A stretch of DNA of 64,000 nt from Salinicoccus halodurans (GTDB lineage: Bacteria > Bacillota > Bacilli > Staphylococcales > Salinicoccaceae). Shown here piece after piece: positions 16,964 through 25,358 of this stretch; within the stretch, counting starts at the first letter, position 1; every line of letters starts with the position of its first letter. The notes beneath the pieces are model-generated. The model made no database searches. It saw only the letters and a program-made list of their open reading frames with translations, and was not told where the DNA came from. Both the position numbers and the translations under genes were made by a program. The stretch spans positions 1 through 64,000 of the forward strand of contig NZ_FOTB01000002.1 in the NCBI RefSeq assembly GCF_900114445.1, given 5' to 3'.

Positions 16964-18160
16964 ATGAAAGTAGTCGTAGTACCTTCAGGATTTAAAGAGA
17001 GTCTCAGTTCAGAAGAAGTAGGAAAAGCGATTAAAAAGGGGATCAGACGTGTGAATGAAGACCATAAAGTAACTGTCATTCCAATGGTGGATGGCGGTGA
17101 AGGATTTGTAGAAACGATTGTGAAACTGAAAGAAGGACACGTCATACGTACGGAAGTTGCCGGACCGGTTGGAGAACGGATCGATTCCTTCTTTGGTATG
17201 TTCACCGAAAACGGCGTGAAAACTGCAGTAATCGAGATGGCAGCGATTGCCGGGTTGCGTCATGTGCCTAAAAATAAAAGAAATCCGCTGAAAACAACCA
17301 CATATGGTGTGGGAGCGACGATTATCAAAGCGTTGGATCATGGCGCAGAACGCATCCTGATTGGGTGTGGCGACTCTGGTACATCAGATGGCGGCGTCGG
17401 AATGGCACAGGCTGTCGGTGTTCAGTTCAAGGATGCCCGAAATAATAAAATCTTCATCGAGGGCGGCGGCGAAATCGACAGAGCCCATTCCGTGGATATG
17501 TCAGGTGTCGACCCGCGGGTCCTTGCTACGGATATTGACGTGGCTGTCAACTGGAAAAATGTGCTCTGCGGCAAAAAAGGAGTGGCTCATGTATTCGGTC
17601 CTCAGAAAGGAGCTTCGCCTGCTGACGTCGAAAAACTTTCAGACAACCTGGACCATCTTGCAGATCTGATTTTCAAAATGACCGGCGAAGATCTTTCAAA
17701 AGCAAATGGCAGCGGTGCATCCGGCGGACTCGGTGCAGGCCTTGTAGGATTTACAGGCGCAGTTCTTCATCCGAGGTTCGACATCATCAGAAAATACGTT
17801 GAATTTTCTGATGCAATCCAAAACGCAGATCTGGTCATCACCGCAGAAGGATGCATCGATTTCCAGACGCCGAATGATAAGATACCGTCAGAAGTTGCCC
17901 GCATTGCCAAGAAATATGATAAACCGGTCATCGCTTTTGCCGGTACAATCGGCAAGAAAGCAGAAATCAACTATGAGAATGGCATCGATGCCTTCACAAG
18001 CATCATCCCTAAACCCGCCACACTTGAGAAATCCATGACGGATGCCTCCAAATGGCTGCAGAGATGTACAGAAAGTGCCTTCAGACATCTGGCAATCGGC
18101 ATTACCCTCGCAGAGGCAATTAAAAAGAAAGACAAAAAAACTAAAAAGGCCGGAGTATAA
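16964..18160 (+). CDS. Glycerate kinase, class I (GarK/GlxK family)
   Basis: This 398-residue enzyme phosphorylates D-glycerate, normally to 2-phosphoglycerate. The family start VVVVPSGFKESLSSEEV is followed by the glycine loop PMVDGGEGFVETIV, then VGATIIKALDHGAERILIGCGDSGTSDGGVGMA and GASGGLGAGLVGF. It is slightly longer than the usual 380 residues because of a lysine-rich tail. AGGAGGAA precedes the ATG. The stop overlaps the start of an anion transporter gene as TAATG, so the pair likely imports and uses glycerate or a related acid. It has no direct tie to the kdg genes seven kilobases away. Confidence 0.93.
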   Translation: MKVVVVPSGFKESLSSEEVGKAIKKGIRRVNEDHKVTVIPMVDGGEGFVETIVKLKEGHVIRTEVAGPVGERIDSFFGMFTENGVKTAVIEMAAIAGLRHVPKNKRNPLKTTTYGVGATIIKALDHGAERILIGCGDSGTSDGGVGMAQAVGVQFKDARNNKIFIEGGGEIDRAHSVDMSGVDPRVLATDIDVAVNWKNVLCGKKGVAHVFGPQKGASPADVEKLSDNLDHLADLIFKMTGEDLSKANGSGASGGLGAGLVGFTGAVLHPRFDIIRKYVEFSDAIQNADLVITAEGCIDFQTPNDKIPSEVARIAKKYDKPVIAFAGTIGKKAEINYENGIDAFTSIIPKPATLEKSMTDASKWLQRCTESAFRHLAIGITLAEAIKKKDKKTKKAGV

Positions 18161-19539
18161 TGTCCATCAGGAATATTATACTGCTGGGTTTGTTTACAGG
18201 GTTTGCAGCCGCAGTATTTTTTGCCGGCGATCTTGAGTATTCGGGGAAATTAAGTCTTGTCATATTTACACTATCTCTGGGAATGTTCATATTTTCAAGT
18301 ATCCCGGCAGGTCTTGTCGCCTGGTTGTGCCTGAGTGCGGGCGTTGTACTCGGGCTGCCGCAGGAAATCCTGTTCACTTCCTTCAACACACATGTCGTCT
18401 GGCTGATGATCGGTGCCTTCATCATTGCTGCAGTGTTGGAAAAAAGCGGTCTGCTGAAGCGGCTGATCAGATGGGTGCAAAAGAATTGCTATTCCAGGGG
18501 ACGGGTCACTTTATTCACGTTTGTTCTTGTACAGATACTTTCTGTCGTGATCCCTTCGACATCCGGCCGGGCATCCGCCCTCCTTCCCATCTACAGGGCA
18601 TTCGGCAGTCAGTTCGGCAGGAATAAAAAATTCTTCGGGCTGGCGATTCCTGTCCTGATATTGATGGCTGCAAATACGACTCTGATTGGTGCAGGCAGTC
18701 ATATCATTGGAATCGGCATACTGGAAGCACAGACAGACCGGACAATCAGTTACATGTCTTTCCTGATCTACGGTATGCCGTTCGGTCTTCTGATCGGCGG
18801 GATTTCCCTTTACCTATTGTCAAAATGGTATTTGAAGAATATGGAATTCCCGGAAGTTCAGGCACAGGGTGCAGAAGAAGAAAGTGAACCTCTTTCCAAC
18901 CACGAGAAAAAAGCACTGTGGCTGATAGGCATTACACTCGCCCTCTGGCTGACAGAAGCGTTTCACGGGTTCGATATCGCATTCGTCACCATGCTGATGA
19001 GTATGATCATGATGCTGCCTCAGGCCGGTCTGATCAGCTGGAAAGAGGGGTTGCAGAATGTATCATGGAGTCTGATATTCTTTGTCGCAGGCGCCACGGC
19101 TTTAGGAGAATTACTCGTGACATATAAAGTCACAGACTACTTCCAGGAAAGATTTTTAAGCATCTTCAGCACACTTGATGTCACAAATGAGTTTATTATG
19201 CTGATGCTCATCGCTCTGATCAGTGTCACTTCCCATTTATATATCACAAGCCATACGACGCGGGCAGTCGTATTCATACCTGTATTGCTGATATTCGCAG
19301 ATATGTTCACTCTGAATCCGTCTGCAGTCGTATTCATCGCACTGATCGGCATAAACTACTGCGTCACACTGCCTGTCAGTTCAAAGGCACTGCTGATATT
19401 TTACGAGGAAGACGACAGGCCGTTCACCACGCGAGACCTCGTCAAAGTCAGTATGTGGCTGATGCCGCTCTATATCCTATTGATGGTCGTTACGTACTAT
19501 GTATTCTGGCAGCATCTGGGACTCAGTTTAATGGGATAG
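18160..19539 (+). CDS. SLC13/DASS family anion transporter
   Basis: The 459-residue membrane protein has about eleven to twelve hydrophobic segments and two family landmarks: VIPSTSGRASALLPI and the C-terminal ISVTSHLYITSHTTRAVVFIPVLL, similar to the SNT/SHT substrate-binding loops of sodium/dicarboxylate symporters. It is translationally coupled to glycerate kinase by a one-base overlap, which suggests glycerate or another small carboxylate as cargo; that is inference. A hairpin terminator ends the operon. Confidence 0.87.
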   Translation: MSIRNIILLGLFTGFAAAVFFAGDLEYSGKLSLVIFTLSLGMFIFSSIPAGLVAWLCLSAGVVLGLPQEILFTSFNTHVVWLMIGAFIIAAVLEKSGLLKRLIRWVQKNCYSRGRVTLFTFVLVQILSVVIPSTSGRASALLPIYRAFGSQFGRNKKFFGLAIPVLILMAANTTLIGAGSHIIGIGILEAQTDRTISYMSFLIYGMPFGLLIGGISLYLLSKWYLKNMEFPEVQAQGAEEESEPLSNHEKKALWLIGITLALWLTEAFHGFDIAFVTMLMSMIMMLPQAGLISWKEGLQNVSWSLIFFVAGATALGELLVTYKVTDYFQERFLSIFSTLDVTNEFIMLMLIALISVTSHLYITSHTTRAVVFIPVLLIFADMFTLNPSAVVFIALIGINYCVTLPVSSKALLIFYEEDDRPFTTRDLVKVSMWLMPLYILLMVVTYYVFWQHLGLSLMG

Positions 19540-19547
19540 TCTCACAG

Positions 19548-19583
19548 GCATGTATTCTGGATAATCAGGATACATGCTTTTTC
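19548..19583 (+). terminator. Terminator of the glycerate operon
   Basis: A 12-base-pair stem with one G-T pair (GCATGTATTCTG with CAGGATACATGC) is followed by TTTTTC. Confidence 0.85.
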
Positions 19584-19657
19584 ATATATAAATTAAATTT
19601 ATAATATGTTATTCTGAACCATCAAAGTTTATATGAATCGGAGGTTGCTCCCGTATC

Positions 19658-19858
19658 ATGGATATAATAATAATGATTCTGTACGTCGTCTTTGGATTCT
19701 CACTATTCCTGCTCGGCTTCACTTCCGTCATGGCCCTTTTAAAACTCTTGAATCTATGGGAACTTCGCAGCGTCAATGCCTATAAATTACTGCTTATCAA
19801 TCTGGCCGTCTTTGCCATTTCAATCTTAGGTCTGACTCTGCTTTATAACATTTCTTAA
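19658..19858 (+). CDS. Small two-helix membrane protein
   Basis: The 66-residue protein has two hydrophobic helices (about 3-30 and 42-62) joined by LWELRSVNAYK. GGAGG lies upstream at a slightly long distance. I do not recognise a family. It is the first of three consecutive small membrane ORFs between the glycerate transporter and nhaC, with a TATAAT at 19600-19605 as a possible -10 box. Confidence 0.6.
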   Translation: MDIIIMILYVVFGFSLFLLGFTSVMALLKLLNLWELRSVNAYKLLLINLAVFAISILGLTLLYNIS

Positions 19859-19871
19859 AAGGTTGTTCGTG

Positions 19872-19976
19872 ATGAAAAAGGAAATACAGTATTTTACCGG
19901 TTATTTTCTGGTTTTCCCGGTAATCTTCATACTCAGTTTCCTATTATGGAGATTTGTTATACAAGGGAACGGATGA
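19872..19976 (+). CDS. Very small single-helix membrane peptide
   Basis: A 34-codon ORF (MKKEIQYFTGYFLVFPVIFI, then a second hydrophobic half ending RFVIQGNG) has AAGG about nine bases before its ATG and follows the previous ORF by 13 bases. A basic N-terminus plus one long hydrophobic helix suggests an inner-membrane peptide. No family is recognised. Confidence 0.45.
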   Translation: MKKEIQYFTGYFLVFPVIFILSFLLWRFVIQGNG

Positions 19977-19994
19977 TTAAGGTGTTTTCAGCTC

Positions 19995-20165
19995 ATGACA
20001 AATCTGATGTTTTTTGCTGTTGCACTCGTCATTTTTCTATCTGTTAAAAGTAATATTCGGCAGTTTTTACACCAGCCATCTGATTTTATGGGAAGATGGC
20101 TGCTTTTGTTCACCTGCCATCCTCTCAATAACATTTCTAATACTCTATCTCACAGACAGAAATAA
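19995..20165 (+). CDS. Small membrane protein, probably frameshifted near its end
   Basis: The 56-codon frame begins MTNLMFFAVALVIFLSVKSN, has AAGGTG ten bases upstream, and carries QPSDFMGRWLLLFT before an unexpectedly polar tail. One base fewer near 20118 would instead continue ILSITFLILYLTDRNK and stop at 20169, which restores a second membrane helix and a normal charged end. I therefore suspect a one-base insertion in the TGCC stretch. It forms a run with the two preceding small ORFs. Confidence 0.45.
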   Translation: MTNLMFFAVALVIFLSVKSNIRQFLHQPSDFMGRWLLLFTCHPLNNISNTLSHRQK

Positions 20166-20263
20166 ATAAATATGCGATTCCAGCAAAAAGTTCAGTTTTA
20201 AATTTTCAGAAATTTCTTTCCGCTTGCTGACTACTGTTGTATAATCGTTCCGAGGTGGGAAAT

Positions 20264-21742
20264 ATGAATAATACTAACGAAAATGCGAAACAGGAAAAAC
20301 AGGAATTCAGCTTTTTTACTGCATTATTACCGCTTGTACTGATGATTGCAGCAATGGGGATAACAGTCGTCTGGCTAGGACAGGATCCTCATATACCTTT
20401 GATTTTCGGAACCGCTTCTGCAGCGGTTGTTGCAATGACCCACGGTTACAAGTGGGATGATATAGAACAGATGATGTTCAAAGGGATCAGACTCGCCCTT
20501 CCGGCTGTAGTCATTATTATGCTCGTCGGCCTGATCATCGGATCATGGATCGGCGGCGGCATCGTTGCGACAATGATATATTACGGACTGGCTCTGATCA
20601 GCCCCGCATTATTCCTGGTAACAATCGTCCTTTTATGTGCAATCGTTTCTCTGTCCATCGGCAGTTCCTGGTCTACCATGGCGACTGTCGGTGTTGCGGG
20701 GATGGGTATCGGCCTGAGCATGGAGATACCGGCTGCAATGATTGCCGGTGCCGTCATTTCGGGTTCATACTTCGGCGATAAGATGAGTCCGATGTCTGAA
20801 ACGACAAACCTGGCATCAGGTCTGACAAACACAGATCTATTCGTACATATCAAGCATATGTTCTACACGACAATTCCGGGAATCATCATTGCGCTCATTA
20901 TTTTCTTTTTTCTGGGACGGCAATTTGGCGGAGGCGATGCAGCATCACAGACAGAAGTGACCGACATGATGACTGCCTTACAGGAGAACTTTGTCATTTC
21001 TCCGTGGCTGCTGCTGGTTCCTGTGGTCATGATCCTTTGCATAGTGATTTTTAAAATGTCAGCGATACCAGCGCTGATCATCGGAATTGTCCTTGGTTTT
21101 CTTTGCCATTTATTGGTACAGGGCGGAGATCTTGGTGCCGCGGTTGGTGCACTGCAGAGCGGATATGTAATCGAGACGAACAACCAGATGATCAATGATC
21201 TGTTCAACAACGGCGGACTTCAGGGCATGATGTTCACTGTTTCTATGACAATCGTTGCGATGACTTTTGCAGGAATCCTGGAATACAGCGGAATGCTGAA
21301 ATCGATCATGCAGCAGATCATCAAAGTTGCCAGAGGCACATTCGGAGTTGTGGCTTCTACAATTGTTGCTGCATTTACTACAAACGCAACTTGTTCCGAA
21401 CAGTACATTTCGATTGTTGTGCCTTCACGGATGTTCCTCCGAACCTATATCGAAAAGAATCTGCATTCCAAAAACCTTTCCCGCTCACTTGAGGATGGCG
21501 GAACGCTGACTTCTGTATTCATTCCATGGAACACTTGCGGCGTATATATATACGGCGTGCTCGGTGTCGCTGCATGGGAATATGCCCCTTATGCGATCCT
21601 GAACTTTACAGTTCCCGTGATTGCTTTGATTCTGGCAGCCACAGGCATCGGCATACAGAAGATTACAGACGAGGAAAAGGAAGCATTCATCAAAAAGCAT
21701 TACAGTAATGTTAAAGACGAGGAAGCAGCAGAAGCTGTATAA
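20264..21742 (+). CDS. nhaC: Na+/H+ antiporter, NhaC family
   Basis: This 492-residue protein has about eleven membrane segments. NhaC-type stretches are seen: SIGSSWSTMATVGVAGMGIG, GSYFGDKMSPMSETTNLAS near the middle and TNATCSEQYISIVVPSRMF in the second half. The charged and polar residues in these segments suit cation or organic-ion exchange. I start at the ATG with GAGGTGGG seven bases upstream, not nine codons earlier. In this family some members exchange malate and lactate, so the true ions are open; sodium export would fit a halotolerant host. A strong terminator shared with the next convergent gene follows. Confidence 0.92.
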   Translation: MNNTNENAKQEKQEFSFFTALLPLVLMIAAMGITVVWLGQDPHIPLIFGTASAAVVAMTHGYKWDDIEQMMFKGIRLALPAVVIIMLVGLIIGSWIGGGIVATMIYYGLALISPALFLVTIVLLCAIVSLSIGSSWSTMATVGVAGMGIGLSMEIPAAMIAGAVISGSYFGDKMSPMSETTNLASGLTNTDLFVHIKHMFYTTIPGIIIALIIFFFLGRQFGGGDAASQTEVTDMMTALQENFVISPWLLLVPVVMILCIVIFKMSAIPALIIGIVLGFLCHLLVQGGDLGAAVGALQSGYVIETNNQMINDLFNNGGLQGMMFTVSMTIVAMTFAGILEYSGMLKSIMQQIIKVARGTFGVVASTIVAAFTTNATCSEQYISIVVPSRMFLRTYIEKNLHSKNLSRSLEDGGTLTSVFIPWNTCGVYIYGVLGVAAWEYAPYAILNFTVPVIALILAATGIGIQKITDEEKEAFIKKHYSNVKDEEAAEAV

Positions 21743-21747
21743 ATATT

Positions 21748-21787
21748 AATGGCATCTTCCCCTGACTTGGGAAGATGCCATTTTTTT
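21748..21787. terminator. Bidirectional terminator between nhaC and the SDR gene
   Basis: A perfect 14-base-pair stem (21748-21761 with 21769-21782) with a T7 run on the plus strand and an A/T edge on the other separates the convergent genes. Confidence 0.9.
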
Positions 21788-22409
21788 ATATGCTGTCTTC
21801 AACAGGCGTGTCGCCTTCGATGAGATTATAGATTTTATTGGCCGGCTGGTTTTTATCCACCGCATGGGCAATCACAGCTGCAACGTCCTCACGTGGAATT
21901 TCGCCCATTTCCGGTTCGCCTTCAAAGACTTTCACTTTTCCGGTACCCGCTTCATTCTGCAGCATACCCGGCCGGATGATTGTATAATCCAGTCCGGATG
22001 CTTTTAAATGCTCGTCGGCGCGGCGTTTGGCATACAGATAATGTTTGATCTGATCTGCATTTTTCGGATCGTCTGCACCGATGGAGCTTATGATCACAAA
22101 ATGTTTCACGCCGGCTCTTTTAGCGTTATCAACTGTCTCGATTGCACCTTCCTGATCGATGATGATTGTTTTATCAGCGCCTGTACTGCCGCCGGAACCT
22201 GCCGCGAATACTACGGAATCCACATTTTCAAATGCATGGGAGAAATCTTTCTCCAGGTCACCGAGTACCGTTTCGATGCCCTTATCCTTAAATTGGGAAA
22301 CCTGTTCTTCTTTGCGTACCATAGCAACGGGATCATGGCCTTTGTTTTTCAGCTTCTCTGCAACTTGATGTCCAATCTGTCCATTCGCTCCAACTACAAG
22401 AACTCTCAT
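21786..22409 (-). CDS. NAD(P)-binding oxidoreductase, atypical SDR (YwnB/YhfK-like)
   Basis: The protein (207 residues) begins with the Rossmann loop VLVVGANGQIGHQVAEKL and has VVFAAGSGG and HFVIISSIGADDP at the positions of the NmrA/SDR-a5 family. The usual Tyr-Lys pair of classical SDRs is lacking, as is normal for this group. A TTG lies one codon upstream, but the ATG has GGAGGG at eight bases and is preferred. Substrate unknown; related genes often respond to oxidative or thiol stress. It is monocistronic. Confidence 0.85.
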   Translation of the reverse strand: MRVLVVGANGQIGHQVAEKLKNKGHDPVAMVRKEEQVSQFKDKGIETVLGDLEKDFSHAFENVDSVVFAAGSGGSTGADKTIIIDQEGAIETVDNAKRAGVKHFVIISSIGADDPKNADQIKHYLYAKRRADEHLKASGLDYTIIRPGMLQNEAGTGKVKVFEGEPEMGEIPREDVAAVIAHAVDKNQPANKIYNLIEGDTPVEDSI

Positions 22410-22471
22410 CAATAAATCCCTCCATTTTTGTATATATTCCTATATACCAATTTCGACCGGGGAATTAAACA

Positions 22472-23290
22472 TTATCCGAGCGCCACATCCAAAATCATCA
22501 TGAGTGTAAAACCGATCATAAGGCTCATTGCCGCAATATCGGAGTGTCCGTTTTTCTGAGTACTCGGGATGACTTCTTCCACGACGACGAATATCATTGC
22601 CCCGGCGGCAAGGCTCAGCGCATATGGCAGAACCGGTGCCATCAGTGATACCGCAAGCACCCCGACCATTGCCGCCATTGGTTCAACGACTGCAGACATC
22701 CAGCCGAAGAAGAAGCTTTTCGTCCTGGACATCCCATCCCCTCTGAGCGGCATGGATACTGCCATTCCTTCCGGGATATTCTGGATGCCGATGCCGAGCG
22801 CCAGTGTGGCTGCCCCTGCTGCGAGAGTCGCCGGATCTGCATTCGCAGCGACCGCTCCGAATGCGATACCGATGGCCATCCCTTCCGGAATGTTATGCAG
22901 CGTCAGCGAGAATACAAGCAGGGTACTACGTCTTCTGCCCCCTGCCCCGAGACCTTCAGTCCTGTCATCCGGTGCGTTCCTGTGCGTATGCGGAATGAGT
23001 TTGTCAAAGCCGTAGATGAACAGTCCGCCAAGAAGGAATCCTACGGCCGCCGGGAACCATTCTCCTATGAAATGCCCCTGGCTGTTTTCAATCGCCGGTG
23101 ACAGAAGTGACCAGAAACTCGCTGCAATCATCACACCGCCGGCGAAGCCAAGCATTATATCGAGGAATCGTTCATTGACTTCCCTGGTGAGGAAGACGAA
23201 CGCCGCGCCCAGCCCTGTCATACACCAGGTAAACAGTGTGGCAGCCAGAGCCTGCTGCCAGGGTGCAAGTTCCATAAAGAGTTCAACCAT
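22472..23290 (-). CDS. ZIP family divalent metal transporter (GufA-like)
   Basis: The 272-residue protein has eight hydrophobic segments and the two metal-binding helices of ZIP proteins: LHNIPEGMAIGIAFG (segment 4) and IQNIPEGMAVSMPL (segment 5). A histidine-rich loop (PHTHRNAPDD) sits between segments 3 and 4. It should import zinc or another divalent metal. It is alone on its strand, and no Zur- or Fur-like operator was evident upstream. Confidence 0.93.
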   Translation of the reverse strand: MVELFMELAPWQQALAATLFTWCMTGLGAAFVFLTREVNERFLDIMLGFAGGVMIAASFWSLLSPAIENSQGHFIGEWFPAAVGFLLGGLFIYGFDKLIPHTHRNAPDDRTEGLGAGGRRRSTLLVFSLTLHNIPEGMAIGIAFGAVAANADPATLAAGAATLALGIGIQNIPEGMAVSMPLRGDGMSRTKSFFFGWMSAVVEPMAAMVGVLAVSLMAPVLPYALSLAAGAMIFVVVEEVIPSTQKNGHSDIAAMSLMIGFTLMMILDVALG

Positions 23291-23399
23291 TTAAAATTTC
23301 CTTTCGTTTCTGTAATTCATTCATATAGAAATTATACCCGCAAATGAGGTATATTATCTATAATATTAATTTTCAAATAATTGATGGGGGTGTGTATAC

Positions 23400-24281
23400 G
23401 TGAGAACGGGATTGGCACCAATTATGATTTTGATCGCTGCGATGCTTTGGGGGACTGTCGGGACAGCAAAAACTTTTGCCCCACCCGGGGTCGACAGCAT
23501 ATCGATCGGCGCCATGCGGCTTCTGGTCGGCGGCCTGGTACTGCTGATTGTCGCCGGGTTGATGGGCAAGATGACTTTGAAAGGATGGCCGCTGAAAACA
23601 GTGCTGCTGGCCGCTCTTTCCATGGCATTATTCCAGCCATTCTTCTTTAACGCAGTCAGTCTGACGGGTGTTGCTGTAGGGACAGTTACGGCAATCGGCA
23701 GTGCCCCGGTTTTCTCCGGCATGATAGAGTGGGTCATTTTCAAAACAAAGCCCGCGGGCATCTGGTGGGTTTCCACACTTCTTGCGGTTGCGGGCTGTAT
23801 CATACTGATGTTCAACTCCAGCGCTGTTACGGTCGATCCATTGGGCATCCTGTCGGCTCTTGGCGCCGGGATTTCATTCGCTGGCTTTACAATATTGAAT
23901 TCGCAATTGGTCAGAAGCCATCATCCGATTGCGAGTGCCGCAGTCATATTCTCGGTCAGCGCACTCATGCTATCCCCTTTCATATTCATATACGACAGCT
24001 CATGGCTGCTCGAGTTTGACGGCTTATTTGTCGCGCTCCATATCGGTGTGCTTGCCACAGGACTCGCCTATTATTTATTCGCATCCGGATTGAAAAATGT
24101 CAAATCCTCCACTGCCGTGACGCTATCCCTGGCTGAACCGTTGACCGCTTCCCTGCTTGGCGTATTCCTCGTCGGTGAAATTCTTGATATGTGGTCCTGG
24201 GCCGGCCTGATCATGCTGCTCATGGGAATTGCGCTGCTTGTGCTTCAGTCAAGGAAGCGCCGGGTCAGCATTGAAGTTTAG
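23400..24281 (+). CDS. EamA/DMT family transporter
   Basis: The 293-residue protein contains ten hydrophobic segments in two EamA repeats of five; each repeat has the family pattern (WGTVGTAKTFAPPGVDS in the first, AEPLTASLLGVFLVGE in the second). It begins with GTG, with a G-rich Shine-Dalgarno sequence about ten bases ahead. Members export amino acids or other metabolites. The cargo is unknown. Confidence 0.88.
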   Translation: MRTGLAPIMILIAAMLWGTVGTAKTFAPPGVDSISIGAMRLLVGGLVLLIVAGLMGKMTLKGWPLKTVLLAALSMALFQPFFFNAVSLTGVAVGTVTAIGSAPVFSGMIEWVIFKTKPAGIWWVSTLLAVAGCIILMFNSSAVTVDPLGILSALGAGISFAGFTILNSQLVRSHHPIASAAVIFSVSALMLSPFIFIYDSSWLLEFDGLFVALHIGVLATGLAYYLFASGLKNVKSSTAVTLSLAEPLTASLLGVFLVGEILDMWSWAGLIMLLMGIALLVLQSRKRRVSIEV

Positions 24282-24299
24282 ACGGGTCAACGCAGGAAA

Positions 24300-24319
24300 C
24301 ACCCTTTTCAGGGTGCTTT
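24300..24319. terminator. Small terminator hairpin between convergent genes
   Basis: CACCCT and AGGGTG pair over a short loop, with A/T runs on both sides. It lies just after the EamA gene and overlaps the end of the luciferase-like gene. Confidence 0.6.
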
Positions 24320-25249
24320 TCCCTGTACGATTTCCTCTCCTATTTCCTGAATCACTTCGTCCACAGGCCGTTTGGAAAATTTGGAGCCGATGATGACATG
24401 ATCGACCCCGATGCCTTCCAGCTGCTGTAAGTACTTTTTAAGATGATTGACGCCAAGCCTGTATCCAAGATGGATCTGGCGGGGTTCAAAGTCCGGATCT
24501 TCAGTCAGGTCTATCGCTATGGATTGTATGAAAGGCTTGAAAGTTTTGGTGTGCCCTCTCCATTTCCGGATGAAGATCTCCTGCATCTCCAGAGCTCTTG
24601 GATACGTCATCCAGCCGTCCCCGTTTTCTGCAATCCACTCGAAATCCTGGCCGCTGTTCCCCGTCACAAACGTGGGTATATCCCTCAGTGCCGCTTTAGG
24701 CAGCAGATCACCTTTGCTCATTGCTAGTCGCTGGGTGAAAATCTCTGGGTCGTCAGCCGACCAAAGCCGTTTGATGACTTCAAATGCTTCCCTGAATAAA
24801 TCCCCGCCTTCTTCCAGGCTTGCTTTATATGCATCGAATTCTATCGGCCGGTCCCCGGTGGCCAGTCCAAGCAGCAGTCTTTCCTTTGATATTCTATCCA
24901 GGGAAACCGCTGATTTGGCAATGTCGATCGGATGCCGGAATGTAGTGATGACGCTGCCGGTTCCAAGCGCAATCTTTTCAGTATGCGCCGCGATATAGGA
25001 CAGGAATATCCAGGGATCGTACATCTGACCCGCATCGCCGAAACTGATGGTATCATTCAATGGAATATCCCTCGCCCATAAAGCTGAGAACCCTTCTGAT
25101 TCAGCCAGTTTTGCCCTTTTAATCTGTGTATCCATATCCATTTCCGGGATGCTTCTTTCGTATCCTTCAAGCGGAAAAGAAAGTCCTAATGTCATCTTCC
25201 TTGATCCGAAAGCTTGCTTAAATCCGTTATGTCCGTCAAGTTTATGCAT
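24308..25249 (-). CDS. Luciferase-like flavin-dependent monooxygenase (BA3436-type)
   Basis: The 313-residue protein belongs to the bacterial luciferase-like group: an N-terminal LGLSFPLEGYERS strand, AESEGFSALWARDIPLND, and IALGTGSVITTFRHPIDIAKSAVSLDRISKERLLLGLATGDRP, the conserved core of the F420/FMN barrel. From memory the N-terminus MHKLDGHNGFKQAF matches the subfamily named after B. anthracis BA3436. The start at 25249 has AAGGAG upstream; an in-frame ATG 11 codons earlier is unlikely. Substrate unknown. Confidence 0.87.
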   Translation of the reverse strand: MHKLDGHNGFKQAFGSRKMTLGLSFPLEGYERSIPEMDMDTQIKRAKLAESEGFSALWARDIPLNDTISFGDAGQMYDPWIFLSYIAAHTEKIALGTGSVITTFRHPIDIAKSAVSLDRISKERLLLGLATGDRPIEFDAYKASLEEGGDLFREAFEVIKRLWSADDPEIFTQRLAMSKGDLLPKAALRDIPTFVTGNSGQDFEWIAENGDGWMTYPRALEMQEIFIRKWRGHTKTFKPFIQSIAIDLTEDPDFEPRQIHLGYRLGVNHLKKYLQQLEGIGVDHVIIGSKFSKRPVDEVIQEIGEEIVQGKAP

Positions 25250-25326
25250 ATTCTCTCTCCTTGAATCATCGGTTATTTCCATTATAGGAAATAGCCAATG
25301 CGCTTTCGTCTCGGCTGCTCACGAAA

Positions 25327-25356
25327 AAGATCCGTCCGGGTTTCCGGACGGATCTT
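25327..25356 (-). terminator. Terminator of the M24 peptidase gene
   Basis: A perfect 13-base-pair stem with a four-base loop is followed on the minus strand by TTTTT, right after the peptidase stop codon. Confidence 0.85.
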
Positions 25357-25358
25357 GT

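Noticed and set aside
20224-20245. Promoter TTGCTG/TATAAT before nhaC
   Set aside because: The two hexamers are only about ten bases apart and the start would leave almost no leader before the ribosome site.
23366-23848. 160-codon minus-strand frame opposite the EamA transporter
   Set aside because: The plus-strand EamA protein has complete membrane repeats and a proper start; the opposite frame is a shadow.
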